64,000 nt of DNA from Leptospira saintgironsiae (GCF_002811765.1 NZ_NPDR01000010.1:1-64000), one strand, 5' to 3'; shown: positions 26,288 through 35,821, counted from the stretch's first letter. Translations and numbers: made by a program. The notes: a model not told the origin generated them from the sequence alone.

Positions 26288-27913
26288 GTGTCGGAAAGCG
26301 CTTTTGGCCAGAATATAGTAGAAGAGGAAACCAAACGTAGGAGAACCTTCGCAATCATAGCCCATCCGGATGCGGGTAAGACCACTCTTACCGAAAAGCT
26401 TCTATTATACGGAGGCGCTATCCAACTTGCTGGTGCAGTAAAGGCACGTAAAAACCGTAAGGCTGCTACTTCTGACTGGATGGAGATGGAAAAAGAAAAA
26501 GGGATCTCAATCACTTCCGCAGCTCTTCAATTCGAATATAAAAATCATGTATTAAATTTATTAGATACTCCAGGTCACGAAGACTTCTCCGAAGATACTT
26601 ACCGCACATTGATCGCAGCAGACACCGCAGTGATGGTGTTAGACGCAGGAAGGGGAGTAGAGCCTCAAACAATCAAATTATTTAAAGTATGTAGGGACCG
26701 CGGGATCCCGATCGTTACATTCGTAAACAAGATGGACCGCCCGACTAAAAAAATGTTCGAGCTCTTGGATGAGATCGAAAAAGTTTTAGGCATCACTGCA
26801 ATTCCAATGGTATGGCCTATCGGAACAGGAGTAGATTTCAGCGGAGTTTATAATCGTGTGGATAAAAAGATCTACACGTATGATAAAACTCCTGGCGGTT
26901 CTCAAAAGTCTGCATTCCAAAGTTCAGGGATAGAAGATACAAATCTGGACTCTATGTTTGAAGACTGGGTCTTAAAACAATTTAGGGAAGAAGTAGAACT
27001 CGTAGAAGAAGGGATCGCTCCATTCTCTTTAGATGAATTTATAGATTCTAAGATCACGCCTGTATTTTTTGGATCTGCTGTGAATAATTTCGGGATCCAA
27101 TTATTCTTGGATCATTTTTTACAAATTGCTCCTCCTCCTTTATATTTTCCATTGAAGAATGGAGATCGTTTAGATCCAATTACCACCCCTTTTAGCGGAT
27201 TTGTGTTCAAGGTGCAAGCCAATATGAACAAGGCTCACAGAGATAGGATTGCTTTCTTAAGAGTATGTTCAGGTAAATTCGAAAGAGGACTTAACGTGAA
27301 TCACGGAAGATTAGGAAAAGCTGTAAAACTTTCTTCTTCTTTTGCATTCTTTGGCCAAGACAGAAACACTGTGGATGAGGCATATCCTGGAGATATTATA
27401 GGTCTTGTGAACCCGGGTACTTATTCTATTGGAGATATATTGGCGACTGGCAAAGTCCCTGATCTAAAACCTCTTCCCGTATTTGCTCCTGAAATTTTTG
27501 CTACTCTTTCCTGTGTAGAAACAGGCGCCCTTAAAAGTTTCAGAAAGGGAATAGAACAGCTCGCAGAAGAAGGTATTCTTCACTTATTCACTTCTCAAAC
27601 TGTGGGTGGTGGATTGCCTGTGATAGGTGCGATGGGTCAGTTGCAGTTTGAGGTATTTAGAAGAAGACTCCAAGATGAGTATTCTGCCCCTACGAATATT
27701 AATATTCTTCCTTACCAAGTTTCTTGCTGGTTACTTGAAGAAGATATTCCTAAGGTTCCTCAAGGTTCAAATCTTGTGACTGATAGTTTGGGCAGGGCTG
27801 CTCTACTATTCGATTCGGAATGGGAGAAGGGTTATTTCCAAAAGAAAAATCCTGAGATCCGATTATTGGATTATCCTACACAAGATGTTTCTGAACTGAA
27901 TCAGGAATACTAA
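26288..27913 (+). CDS. prfC: Peptide chain release factor 3
   Basis: 541-residue translational GTPase. G1 is AHPDAGKTTLTEK, G2 the GISITSAA loop, G3 DTPGHEDFSEDTYR and G4 NKMDR. The sequence KARKNRKAATSDWMEMEKEKGISI is specific to RF3 rather than EF-G. It recycles RF1 and RF2 from the ribosome after peptide release. The GTG at 26288 is preceded by GAGAGGGGAAAC. Length is normal for the family. There is a 294-nt gap to the divergent transcarbamylase gene, and the repeat-bearing intergenic region follows. Confidence 0.95.
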   Translation: MSESAFGQNIVEEETKRRRTFAIIAHPDAGKTTLTEKLLLYGGAIQLAGAVKARKNRKAATSDWMEMEKEKGISITSAALQFEYKNHVLNLLDTPGHEDFSEDTYRTLIAADTAVMVLDAGRGVEPQTIKLFKVCRDRGIPIVTFVNKMDRPTKKMFELLDEIEKVLGITAIPMVWPIGTGVDFSGVYNRVDKKIYTYDKTPGGSQKSAFQSSGIEDTNLDSMFEDWVLKQFREEVELVEEGIAPFSLDEFIDSKITPVFFGSAVNNFGIQLFLDHFLQIAPPPLYFPLKNGDRLDPITTPFSGFVFKVQANMNKAHRDRIAFLRVCSGKFERGLNVNHGRLGKAVKLSSSFAFFGQDRNTVDEAYPGDIIGLVNPGTYSIGDILATGKVPDLKPLPVFAPEIFATLSCVETGALKSFRKGIEQLAEEGILHLFTSQTVGGGLPVIGAMGQLQFEVFRRRLQDEYSAPTNINILPYQVSCWLLEEDIPKVPQGSNLVTDSLGRAALLFDSEWEKGYFQKKNPEIRLLDYPTQDVSELNQEY

Positions 27914-27952
27914 GAACTCAGGAATCTCGGAATGCAGATTCCCATTTGCGGA

Positions 27953-28013
27953 GGGGATTGGCAAAGCTCGCCCCCACCCTGACTTTGGGAGGGGGGAGTG
28001 GCCCGTGGGAGCC
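27953..28013 (+). repeat. GC-rich hairpin repeat, copy A
   Basis: The G+C-rich segment contains CCCCCACCC (27970-27978) facing GGGAGGGGG (27986-27994), a 9-nt arm pair with a single A-A mismatch. The blocks AAGCTCGCCCCCACCC and GTGGGAG also occur in the reverse strand copy at 48890-48951, where AAGATCGCCCCCACCC precedes another GC-rich hairpin. The two are homologous over about 50 nt. It lies downstream of prfC, before the CsgG-like gene. Confidence 0.72.
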
Positions 28014-28070
28014 CGCAATTCGCTTATCACAGATCTAAGTTTTCCGCAAGTCGGTTTATTTTCATAATTT

Positions 28071-28086
28071 TGTAGGAGCTCCTACA
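28071..28086. repeat. 16-bp palindrome TGTAGGAGCTCCTACA
   Basis: A perfect palindrome 40 nt upstream of the CsgG-like lipoprotein start. It belongs to the TGTnGGA-type palindrome family also seen at 31153, 48825, 48959 and 53168. The position allows an operator role, but the wide dispersal argues for a repeat. Confidence 0.7.
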
Positions 28087-28125
28087 TATATCTCTTGTCT
28101 AAAAATAAACTTTTAGGCGGCCTCT

Positions 28126-28731
28126 ATGCGACGATTTCCGATTTTAATTTTCTTATCTGCGATATTTATTTCCTTCTATGGTAATTGTAGAAGTCTTCCT
28201 TCTTATGATGCTCAACTGAGCTTGGGCAAAAACCCTTCTAAATTCAAAACTTCCAAATATATAGTCTTTCCTTTTGAGTTTGCAGAAGGTCTGGAATTAA
28301 CCGATTCTCAAGAGAATTCTCAAAAGATCGTTTCTGCGAGAAATAGAGAGAAGGCGGAGAAGGCTTTATTCCAAGCTGGATTCACCGTTTTAGAAAGAGG
28401 CAAACTGGATAAATTGATAAACGAAATTACCTTGAGTAAGACAGGTATAACTGAATCAGAAGGTTTGAATCTAGGTAAAATGGTGAATGCAAACTCTGCA
28501 GTCTTCGGTAAGATCACAAATTATAACGTTGCCAGGCGCAGGCTTCGCAAACATTTCGTGGCTGAAATTATCCTAAAAGGGGTGGATATCGAAACTGGAG
28601 AAATCCTTTGGGAATCCACTTTGAAGGGTCATGCTCCCTATATCAATGGACAGCAAACATTGTTAGATACTGAGAATAAACTATATGAGAAGTTTGTGAA
28701 AAAATTACAGGAAAATACAGGCAATAAGTAG
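28126..28731 (+). CDS. CsgG-like lipoprotein
   Basis: 201 residues. Signal peptide MRRFPILIFLSAIFISFYGNC with a lipidated Cys21 candidate. The mature part has the CsgG-domain sequence VLERGKLDKLINEITLSKTGITESEGLNLGKMVNANSAVFGKITNY, as in CsgG/LpoB-type secretion or envelope proteins. C-terminal IETGEILWESTLKG is also typical of the fold. Members include curli secretion channels and LpoB-like regulators of peptidoglycan synthesis; length here is short, nearer to LpoB-type or stand-alone lipoproteins. No curli genes are nearby. It follows the intergenic repeat region at 27953-28086. Confidence 0.8.
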   Translation: MRRFPILIFLSAIFISFYGNCRSLPSYDAQLSLGKNPSKFKTSKYIVFPFEFAEGLELTDSQENSQKIVSARNREKAEKALFQAGFTVLERGKLDKLINEITLSKTGITESEGLNLGKMVNANSAVFGKITNYNVARRRLRKHFVAEIILKGVDIETGEILWESTLKGHAPYINGQQTLLDTENKLYEKFVKKLQENTGNK

Positions 28732-28918
28732 GGATTTCTAATCCTTTCAGTCTAGTTTTATGCCCAGAAATTTATTTCTAAAGAAAATAAATAATTTCCT
28801 GTAGCGTGGCGTAAGTTCCCACCGTCGTATATAATGTATTTGCACCAGATGATTCAGGGCGGGATGGAAACATTCCGCTATTTTTTTGCCTTTGCGAGCA
28901 AGCCGCTTGTTCTAAAAT

Positions 28919-28951
28919 AAAAAAGCCCCGACGTTACCGCCGAGGCTTTTA
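28919..28951 (-). terminator. Rho-independent terminator for the Fe-S oxidoreductase gene
   Basis: On the reverse strand AAAAGCC and GGCTTTT border a stem with the loop GGTAACG and the run continues into TTTTTT. It is 25 nt past the stop of the Fe-S oxidoreductase. The stem has one G-T or mismatched pair (AGCCTCG/CGGGGCT). Confidence 0.8.
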
Positions 28952-28975
28952 TTTAAGCGAAGATCAAACTTCTTC

Positions 28976-31057
28976 TTATTTCAAGTTTTCCGCGACTAAT
29001 TCCGCGATATCCTTTACTTTTACTTCTTCGATCTTTCCTTCTTGTTTTACCCCGTCTGTGATCATAGTGATACAGAAAGGACAAGCGGTTGCGATCGTAG
29101 TAGCTCCAGTATCCAGAAGCTGATTGGATCTCTTAACGTTGACCCTTTCGCCGTGCTCTTCCATCCACATCTGAGCTCCACCTGCACCGCAGCAAAGTCC
29201 TTTGGAGTGGTGGTCAGAAGCTTCTGCGAGTTTTCCGCCGGAAACCTTTTTAACCAGGTCTCTTGGATTCTCGTAGTTGTCGTTATATCTTCCGATATAG
29301 CAGGAGTCGTGGTAGGTATACTTTCCAGCATTCGCATCTTCTGCAACACCTACATCAATCTTTCCTTCTTTGGAAAGTTCGTTGATGAACTCAGAGTGGT
29401 GGATCACTTCGAAGTTTCCGCCGAACTGAGGATATTCATTTTTGATTGTGTTATAGCAGTGAGGACAAGCGGTTACAACTTTTTTCACATTGTATCCGTT
29501 CATTGTGTCCACATTAGATTGTGCTAATGTTTGGTAGAGATATTCGTTACCACCTCTACGTGCGGAATCTCCGGAACATCCTTCTTCAGTTCCTAAGATA
29601 CCGAACTTAACATCTGCTTTTTGCATGATCTTAACGAAAGATTGAGCGATCCTTTTGTTGCGATCATCAAAAGCTCCAGCACAACCTACCCAGTATAGAA
29701 CATCTACATTGGAATCTTCTGCCATGGTTTTAACGCCAAGACCTTCTGCCCAATCTGCTCTGGAGTGTGCAGCAACTCCCCAAGGGTTGGAGTTGTTTTC
29801 CATGTTTACGAATGCACCTTGTAATTCAGCAGGGAAGTTAGAATCAACAAGTACTAAGTGTCTTCTCATTTCCATGATAGCGTTCACTTGGTTGTTTCCA
29901 ACAGGACAAGCTTCTACACAAGCATAACAAGTAGTACATCCCCAAAGTGCTTCTTCAGAAAGCCCTTCGTATTTTCCGATCACAGAAGTATCTAATGCAG
30001 CAACTGCGTCAGCAGCTCCTTCTGGATTCGTTTCTCTGATCTTTACAACTTCTGGCATTTTATCCATAAGCGCGTGTTTTAATTCCACGATGATCGCTTT
30101 AGGATTCAGAACTTTACCAGTACGGTTTGCAGGACATTGCACTTGGCAACGACCACATTCAATACAAGAAAGTCCGTCTAAAAGGTTCGGCCAAGGGAAG
30201 TCCTCAGTTCTTGTAACACCCCAAACAGCAGTCTCATCTTCCAAATTCAATTTAGAAAGAGCACCTTTAGGAGTATCTGATTGTAAGAAATAGTTAAATG
30301 GCGCGAAGATCAAGTGTGCGTGTTTGGATGTTGGAACATACAACATGAACGCGAACACTGAAAGAATATGGGTCCACCACATGATTTGGAAAACTAAATC
30401 AGCGGAAGAATATTCTACACCGATTGCTTCCCAAATAGCTCCGATACCGGCAGCGATTGGAGCCGCATCATGGAATGGGTTAGCGTATTCTGCTCCAACT
30501 GCTCTTGCACCTTCTCCCAATAGGGTAGAGATCATGAGTATGGAGATCATTCCGATTACGATTGCAGAAGCAGGAGAATGAACATCTAATCCTTTTGCTT
30601 TTTGGATCCAACGTCTCCAAGCAAAGAAGCCGAGGCCCACGAGTACTAAAATGGAAACTACTTGAAGAGCAGCTTCGTAATAATGGTTCGCAGTTTCTCC
30701 GAATAAACTTCCAACTAAGGTAAATTTGTAAGGATCATCCAACGCATATCCAAATACACCGGAGATGAACTGACTGGTAGTATGTAGTAAGTATGTGACG
30801 AATCCGTAAAATACGAACGCGTGCATGATACCGCGTAATGGTTCTTTAAAGTTCTTTTTTTGTAAGATTACGTTTAATACGAAACTTTTGATCCGGAATC
30901 CCCAGTTTTTATGTTCCAGGAAGTTTTCGGTTCCGTTTGCCTTTCTAGCATTAAATACAAGATTTAATCTGTAGAGAACGGCACGAACGAATACAACATT
31001 TGCTACTATAAATAGAGCCGTGAAGATCACGTGGAAGGCGATTTGAGAAATAGCCAT
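28976..31057 (-). CDS. Membrane Fe-S oxidoreductase (HdrD/GlpC-like CCG protein)
   Basis: 693 residues. About six membrane spans in residues 1-260 resemble the heme-b subunit type (NarI-like), with candidate His ligands. Two 4Fe-4S motifs follow: CIECGRCQVQCP and CTTCYACVEACP. Two CCG domains then contain CPHCYNTI / SCYIGRY and GLCCGAGGAQMW / CPFCITMI, which in HdrB/HdrD bind noncubane Fe-S clusters. Such fusions probably pass electrons between quinone/heme in the membrane and a soluble partner such as ferredoxin or an acyl-CoA dehydrogenase/ETF pathway. Likely inner membrane with the cluster domains in the cytoplasm. No partner subunit is adjacent. A terminator follows. Confidence 0.85.
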   Translation of the reverse strand: MAISQIAFHVIFTALFIVANVVFVRAVLYRLNLVFNARKANGTENFLEHKNWGFRIKSFVLNVILQKKNFKEPLRGIMHAFVFYGFVTYLLHTTSQFISGVFGYALDDPYKFTLVGSLFGETANHYYEAALQVVSILVLVGLGFFAWRRWIQKAKGLDVHSPASAIVIGMISILMISTLLGEGARAVGAEYANPFHDAAPIAAGIGAIWEAIGVEYSSADLVFQIMWWTHILSVFAFMLYVPTSKHAHLIFAPFNYFLQSDTPKGALSKLNLEDETAVWGVTRTEDFPWPNLLDGLSCIECGRCQVQCPANRTGKVLNPKAIIVELKHALMDKMPEVVKIRETNPEGAADAVAALDTSVIGKYEGLSEEALWGCTTCYACVEACPVGNNQVNAIMEMRRHLVLVDSNFPAELQGAFVNMENNSNPWGVAAHSRADWAEGLGVKTMAEDSNVDVLYWVGCAGAFDDRNKRIAQSFVKIMQKADVKFGILGTEEGCSGDSARRGGNEYLYQTLAQSNVDTMNGYNVKKVVTACPHCYNTIKNEYPQFGGNFEVIHHSEFINELSKEGKIDVGVAEDANAGKYTYHDSCYIGRYNDNYENPRDLVKKVSGGKLAEASDHHSKGLCCGAGGAQMWMEEHGERVNVKRSNQLLDTGATTIATACPFCITMITDGVKQEGKIEEVKVKDIAELVAENLK

Positions 31058-31152
31058 AGTTTTTCAGGTTACCCTTTGTATTTGGATGGTCTTTCATAGC
31101 AGGCTACTGATTAGGAGGCGCCCTGTCCAGGAAAAAAGATACTTAGTCTCTT

Positions 31153-31168
31153 TGTGGGAATTCCTACA
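31153..31168. repeat. 16-bp near-palindrome TGTGGGAATTCCTACA
   Basis: One mismatched pair in an otherwise perfect palindrome. It lies in the 267-nt divergent region between the Fe-S oxidoreductase and MqnC-like genes. It is part of the dispersed GGAATTCC family. Confidence 0.65.
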
Positions 31169-31324
31169 TATTTAGAAAAGATCCGGTCCCTTCTTGCTTT
31201 AAATCGTGTACATATTTAACTGCGACTCAATCGCAATAAATGAGAATGTGATTTAAAAAGGACGTGCATTTTTGAAGAAATAGAAAACTTTGAAGAAGTT
31301 AAAGGAACAAAACTTTCCATCCAG

Positions 31325-32425
31325 ATGAGCCGAATATTCCCAAATCATTCTACAGATTCTATATTAGAAAAAGCCCTAGATGGAGAACGAATTTCTCCTG
31401 GGGAGGCGTTGGAGTTATACGAATCTGGAGACCATCTTAAAATTATGGCAACTGCGAGAACCTTGAGAGAAAGAGTTCTCCCTCACACTAGTGCGAGTTA
31501 CACAATGTTCAGAGTAGTGAACTACACTAACTATTGTAATGTTGAATGTAATTTTTGTTCCTTCATGGACGAGATCGGAAATGGAAAAGGTTACGTACTT
31601 TCTAAAGAAGAAATATTAGAAAAAATGGATTATGCCGTTTCGGAAGGAGCGGACCAAATGTTCTTACAAGGTGGAGTTTATCCCGATCTACCTTTCGATT
31701 ATTATTTGGATGTGATCTCTACCGTAAAATCCAAATATCCTGACATGCATATACGTGCATTCTCTCCTGTAGAAATTATCAATTTAGAAAAAATCACCGG
31801 CAAATCTTTATTCGAAGTTTTGCAAATCTTGAAATCGGTCGGTTTGGATTCTGTTCCTGGTGCAGGCGCTGAAATTTTAACGGATAGAATGAGAAACATC
31901 ATCTCTCCTAAAAAAGCAACTACTGAAGAATGGGTTCGTGCAATGGAAACCTGTCATGAAGCAGGACTACTCGGAAGTGCAAATATTGTTTTTGGTTCAG
32001 AAGAAACCAAAGAAGAAGTTATAGAACATCTAACTGTGGTTCGCAATCTTCAGGATAGGACTGGAGGATTTCTTTCTTTTATTCCTTGGACATTCCAACC
32101 TCAAACCAAAAGATTTAAAGTAAGGGCAGTTTCCACGCAAGAGTATCTGAAAGTCCTTGGAATCTGTAGGATCTTCTTAGATAATATTAAACATATTGAA
32201 ACTTCTGTAATGGTTCTTGGGAAAGGTGTAGGGCAGTTGGCACTTACAAGTGGTGCTGATGATATTTCCTCCGTGGTGATTGAGGAAAATGTATTACGTT
32301 CCTTCGGTCTTAAAACAGAAAAAGAAGCTGTTAAATTCTTGAAAGAAGGTGGATTCATACCTAAAAGGAGAGACCTTCTTTATAATTACGAAAGATATGA
32401 GGGAAGAGAACTTTCTACAGTCTGA
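31325..32425 (+). CDS. mqnC: Cyclic dehypoxanthine futalosine synthase (radical SAM)
   Basis: 366 residues. The radical-SAM cluster motif C71-NVE-C75-NF-C78 is followed by MqnC-type blocks [62 protein letters not shown] and an EENV stretch. The family cyclises dehypoxanthine futalosine in the alternative (futalosine) menaquinone pathway. This fits Leptospira, which lacks ubiquinone. MqnE is a paralogue but has a somewhat different motif set, so mqnC is more likely. No other mqn gene is in the window. It is divergent from the Fe-S oxidoreductase. Confidence 0.88.
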   Translation: MSRIFPNHSTDSILEKALDGERISPGEALELYESGDHLKIMATARTLRERVLPHTSASYTMFRVVNYTNYCNVECNFCSFMDEIGNGKGYVLSKEEILEKMDYAVSEGADQMFLQGGVYPDLPFDYYLDVISTVKSKYPDMHIRAFSPVEIINLEKITGKSLFEVLQILKSVGLDSVPGAGAEILTDRMRNIISPKKATTEEWVRAMETCHEAGLLGSANIVFGSEETKEEVIEHLTVVRNLQDRTGGFLSFIPWTFQPQTKRFKVRAVSTQEYLKVLGICRIFLDNIKHIETSVMVLGKGVGQLALTSGADDISSVVIEENVLRSFGLKTEKEAVKFLKEGGFIPKRRDLLYNYERYEGRELSTV

Positions 32426-32517
32426 TCTTTTCTTATACGATTGTAAATTTTTTTCAAAAATCCGGATGACTTAGTCCGTAAACTTTCCTAAATAGATAGA
32501 TTCGAACGGGGGAAAGA

Positions 32518-32916
32518 ATGAAAAAATCTTTGAGTTCTAAAATACTGCAGTTATCCGCGATTTGTGGATTTCTATTCTGTGTATCAAATTGTTTGGATTC
32601 TCATAGAGAAAGGGTCCATATGGATACCGGAGTCAGTGTAAAAACCTTGGGTCCTCATAAGTATCAATTCATAGCGATCGGGAAAGCTTCCGTTCCTTCT
32701 GTAGAAGAACAGGATTTTTTCAAAATGAAAAAGACTTCCTGTGAAGCTGCAAAATTACAAGTCACCCAAAGATTGGATGAGTTGGAATCAGACCAAAAAC
32801 ATAGACAATTCTTCTTAGAACAAAAAGAACAAAAGTATTTTGGCGATGGAGAATACTGCGAACTTACTTATATATACGAACTTCCTCAGGCCAAGAAGCA
32901 GAAAGATCAACCTTAG
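32518..32916 (+). CDS. Small putative lipoprotein of unknown function
   Basis: 132 residues. The N-terminus, MKKSLSSKILQLSAICGFLFCVSNC, is a signal sequence with a lipidation candidate at the SNC Cys. The mature part is charged with a central hydrophilic helix (EAAKLQVTQRLDELESDQKHRQFFLEQKEQKY) and two more Cys (TSCEAA, GEYCELTY). I recognise no family. The ATG follows a good GGGGGAAAG site. Its last 53 nt overlap the end of the convergent diguanylate cyclase gene on the opposite strand. Confidence 0.78.
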   Translation: MKKSLSSKILQLSAICGFLFCVSNCLDSHRERVHMDTGVSVKTLGPHKYQFIAIGKASVPSVEEQDFFKMKKTSCEAAKLQVTQRLDELESDQKHRQFFLEQKEQKYFGDGEYCELTYIYELPQAKKQKDQP

Positions 32917-34114
32917 TATTTAGCTTAGTAGCTTCTACTATTGTAACTCTGTTTCTACCCGAAGATTTTGATTTATACAATCCTGAATCTATGGATTGGT
33001 ATAGATCATCAAAAGTAAAATCTTCATCATAAGAAAGAATGGCAGCGCCTATGGATACAGTGATATTCACAGGCTTGTCATTCGGATCTCTGACTGAAAG
33101 TGGATGAGATTCCACACCTTTACGCAAAGACTCACATAAAGTTTTTAAACTTTTAGGATCTACTGAATCTAAAAGAACACAAAACTCATCTCCACCGATA
33201 CGTGCACAAATATCAGTAGATCTAACTCTAGACTTCATAACAGCAGAAAGTGTTTGGAGAGCATCATCTCCTGCCATATGTCCGTATTTATCATTGATCT
33301 CTTTTAAATGATCTAAGTCCAAAATCACAAGTGCCATTTGAAATTGGTGACGTCTTGCTCTCTTCTTAAATATATCGAATTGTTCTATTAGATATCTGCG
33401 ATTATAAAGATCAGTAAGATCATCCAAGTTAGAGATCATTCTGATATGCAGATTTTTTGCTTTCAACCTTAGGACTGCACCGGATAATTTTTTTTTATCT
33501 CGGTAATCCATAGTTCTCCAATAGTTCATGATCACATTTCCGAATGTTCCTACGAATAGATAGGTTAGAAGGATCGGGAACTCTTGCATAGCTTCTACAG
33601 GAGAATCTCCTAAATAGCACACACCTAAGAACATGAAACAGAATGCAAGGTTTGTGGCAACTGCAGTGGTAGTCGTTAACCAAAGAAGAAGGTTCATACT
33701 AAGTAAGATCGCGGATGCCTGGTGAAGATAGACATCGTAGTGGACCTTATCAGAATATAAAAAAGGAAAGAATGAGATTAGAAGGGTAGAAGAAGTCCAT
33801 ACTTTGTAGAACTCCAACTTTTTAGGGACCCAATCTTTTTTGCGGGCATGTCTCCACAAAAATATGAGTGAAAGAACGATTAACGTGATTCTGCTAGATT
33901 GTAGAAGGATTAGAGATTCGTCTTCGAAGTCCCGCGAATTCGGCAGGAAATAGGTGATTAAACTGATTACGATGCAAAGAGAATAGTGGGCCACCAAGGA
34001 CTGCCGGATTTCGCTCCAATTGGTCTCTAAAAATCCTTGGGGGTATCGATTAAAGAAGATTCGCTTTGATAGTAAGCGAATTCTTCGGTCTATGCCTGGG
34101 AACCACTTGAACAT
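32864..34114 (-). CDS. Membrane diguanylate cyclase (GGDEF)
   Basis: 416 residues with a membrane N-terminal half of about five or six spans (LLISFFPFLY, ASAILLSMNLLLWLTTTTAVATNLAFCFMFLG) and a C-terminal GGDEF domain beginning near LTDLYNRRYLIEQF. The active-site loop is GGDEF intact (ARIGGDEFCVLL), and the allosteric I-site RxxD lies five residues before it (RSTDICARIGGDEF). It should make cyclic di-GMP, sensing an unknown signal through the membrane segment. It is convergent with and overlaps the small lipoprotein gene by 53 nt. No phosphodiesterase domain is fused. Confidence 0.9.
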   Translation of the reverse strand: MFKWFPGIDRRIRLLSKRIFFNRYPQGFLETNWSEIRQSLVAHYSLCIVISLITYFLPNSRDFEDESLILLQSSRITLIVLSLIFLWRHARKKDWVPKKLEFYKVWTSSTLLISFFPFLYSDKVHYDVYLHQASAILLSMNLLLWLTTTTAVATNLAFCFMFLGVCYLGDSPVEAMQEFPILLTYLFVGTFGNVIMNYWRTMDYRDKKKLSGAVLRLKAKNLHIRMISNLDDLTDLYNRRYLIEQFDIFKKRARRHQFQMALVILDLDHLKEINDKYGHMAGDDALQTLSAVMKSRVRSTDICARIGGDEFCVLLDSVDPKSLKTLCESLRKGVESHPLSVRDPNDKPVNITVSIGAAILSYDEDFTFDDLYQSIDSGLYKSKSSGRNRVTIVEATKLNTKVDLSASWPEEVRIYK

Positions 34115-34258
34115 TGTTTTAATTTCCGCATGGAAGGCTTTTTAGGAAAACCTCCATAATAAGACCACGGTTCAAGCATAACGTATCTCTGAGCAAGGAA
34201 GAATCTAATTTTAGTCAAAAAAAAATCTAAGGCAAGTGATTGTCGTTTTTGTCAGAAG

Positions 34259-34386
34259 ATTGGAATTCCAATTGCGTTAGGATAAATCGCAACGCAGTAT
34301 TCGCCTCGAAGGTGTAGTTCCTTCATTTCATTGATATCGAAGATGTTGGAACTACTACAAAATTTATCCACAAAGGGATAAATTTT
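34259..34386. other. Intergenic region with palindrome and stable hairpin
   Basis: The 280-nt region between the GGDEF gene and the DUF3817 gene contains ATTGGAATTCCAAT (34259-34272). A second inverted repeat, GTAGTTCC (34314-34321) with GGAACTAC (34348-34355), and an 11-bp hairpin, AAAATTTATCC (34359-34369) with GGATAAATTTT (34376-34386), follow. The last ends about 9 nt from the DUF3817 stop and may terminate that operon. Confidence 0.55.
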
Positions 34387-34394
34387 GGGACCAG

Positions 34395-34697
34395 TTATAA
34401 TTTTCTTAGAATGGTGCTATCTATATAGAAAGTTCCAAATGGAAAGACTGAGCCAAGGGCTACTTTCCAGGTTCTTTCTCTAAAACTCCATGAATTCTCG
34501 ATTGAGAAATGAAATGTTCCAAGAAGGAATAAAAGAAATAGTCCACCATGGATTGGGCCTAAAAGTTTAACAATTTCCGGCGATCCGAAATAATATTTCA
34601 AAGGCATTCCAATGAATATAAGAAGAAGTAGGGATGTTCCTTCTAAAAAGCCTAAAAGTCTGAGCCTACCAAGCTCGGTTGTGAAAAATTTTGTCAT
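34395..34697 (-). CDS. DUF3817 family membrane protein
   Basis: 100 residues, three membrane segments. The pattern LGRLRLLGFLEGTSLLLLIFIGMPLKY is the DUF3817 start, GPIHGGLFLLFL the second conserved block, and VFPFGTFYID the third. DUF3817 proteins are small integral membrane proteins of unknown function, often next to transcriptional regulators or transporters. The gene starts 2 nt after the stop of the upstream membrane-protein gene and belongs to a TetR-led leftward operon. Confidence 0.85.
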   Translation of the reverse strand: MTKFFTTELGRLRLLGFLEGTSLLLLIFIGMPLKYYFGSPEIVKLLGPIHGGLFLLFLLGTFHFSIENSWSFRERTWKVALGSVFPFGTFYIDSTILRKL

Positions 34698-34699
34698 TT

Positions 34700-35164
34700 C
34701 TAAAACTCTCTGATATAGGGTCTATTTGCGAATGGAGAAAAAGGCCATGGAATCGCGATAAACATTAGTAGTATCGAGATTAAAATCCATACGAATAAAC
34801 TTTTGAATTTTTCAGAGTCTTCTTTTTTGCGTTTGGATACTGCAGATCCAACTGTAAGAAATACTACTGAAATGATCATAATAGAAATATGGATTATTGC
34901 GAAAAATCTTATATCTGAAACCTGAAAGGCTCCGACAGGATCCAGGAAAAAAGCCTGAACAATAGGGCTTTTGAAATATAGGAAAAATCCTAATACCAAT
35001 TGAAAATGTGAGAATGCAATCATTAGGATCCTTCCTAAATTGTCCCATTTTTCGAAATTCTTTTTAAATATTATTCCTCGGATACATCTTACCAAAGTAA
35101 ATAAGAGTAAGAATAGAACGATCCATCTTGTGAATGAATGGAATATTAATAAATGTGAATACAT
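34700..35164 (-). CDS. Four-TM membrane protein of unknown function
   Basis: 154 residues with four predicted spans (IVLFLLLFTLVRCI, LMIAFSHFQLVLGFFLYF, FFAIIHISIMIISVVFLTVG, SLFVWILISILLMFIAIPW). Conserved-looking His residues (HSFTRW, SHFQLV, IHISI) recall small cytochrome-b-like proteins, but heme ligation is not shown. It starts 10 nt after the TetR gene and is followed 2 nt later by DUF3817, so it is probably controlled by that regulator. Function unknown. Confidence 0.7.
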   Translation of the reverse strand: MYSHLLIFHSFTRWIVLFLLLFTLVRCIRGIIFKKNFEKWDNLGRILMIAFSHFQLVLGFFLYFKSPIVQAFFLDPVGAFQVSDIRFFAIIHISIMIISVVFLTVGSAVSKRKKEDSEKFKSLFVWILISILLMFIAIPWPFSPFANRPYIREF

Positions 35165-35174
35165 AATCTCTCCT

Positions 35175-35795
35175 TTATTTTTTGGTTTTTCTTTTAGATT
35201 TGGATCTTTCTAATAGATCTTCGAATGATCTAGTAGCTCTATAATCCGCTTTAGGATCCTTTAAAAATCGTAACGAAGTATGATGAACTAAATAGATCCC
35301 ACAAAGTTCCCAGACAAATTGATCTAAATCCAGATCAGATCTTAATTCTTTCAGGTCCACACATTCCTTAGCGAGCTTTTTTAAAAAAGTTCTCCATTCT
35401 GATTCCATCGATAATAGTTTTTGGCGGACTGGACCTTTTGAATCATCTAATTCGAATAATCCTGCAGCGATAGGGCATCCTCCAGGAAGTCCCGCTTTTT
35501 TGGACCAACCCATCCAATGTTTTACTAAGGAACGAAGTCTAGGAAGACCTTCTTTGGCCCTTAATGCAGGTTCTAAAACTTTTGATTTAGAAAACTCCGC
35601 TGTATGATCTAAAATAGAAATTTGAATTTCTTCTTTGGAGCCAAAATGAGCGAATAATCCACTTTTGGACATCCCTGAAAGATCTGCCAAAGGACCAAGA
35701 CTCAAACCTTCCAGACCTGATTTGCTTACTAACTCAAGCCCTTTATCTAAGATATGGTTTCTTGTTTCTTGGCTAAGTTTTCCGCCAGTGATCAT
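35175..35795 (-). CDS. TetR-family transcriptional regulator
   Basis: 206 residues. The N-terminal HTH is ILDKGLELVSKSGLEGLSLGPLADLSGMSKSGLFAHFGSKEEI. The C-terminal ligand domain resembles TetR_C-type proteins that regulate small-molecule resistance (GGCPIAAGLFELDD). The perfect inverted repeat at 35804-35821 lies 9 nt upstream of the start and is a strong operator candidate, implying autoregulation. Its location leaves no room for a normal ribosome binding site, so translation may be leaderless or use weak initiation. It heads a leftward operon with the membrane protein and DUF3817 genes. Confidence 0.87.
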   Translation of the reverse strand: MITGGKLSQETRNHILDKGLELVSKSGLEGLSLGPLADLSGMSKSGLFAHFGSKEEIQISILDHTAEFSKSKVLEPALRAKEGLPRLRSLVKHWMGWSKKAGLPGGCPIAAGLFELDDSKGPVRQKLLSMESEWRTFLKKLAKECVDLKELRSDLDLDQFVWELCGIYLVHHTSLRFLKDPKADYRATRSFEDLLERSKSKRKTKK

Positions 35796-35803
35796 GAATA
35801 AAA

Positions 35804-35821
35804 AGAACGACCGATCGTTCT
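35804..35821. promoter_or_regulatory. Candidate TetR operator
   Basis: Perfect inverted repeat AGAACGA-CCGA-TCGTTCT, 7-bp arms and 4-nt spacer, ending 9 nt before the regulator's ATG. Typical of TetR autoregulatory sites. Confidence 0.75.
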
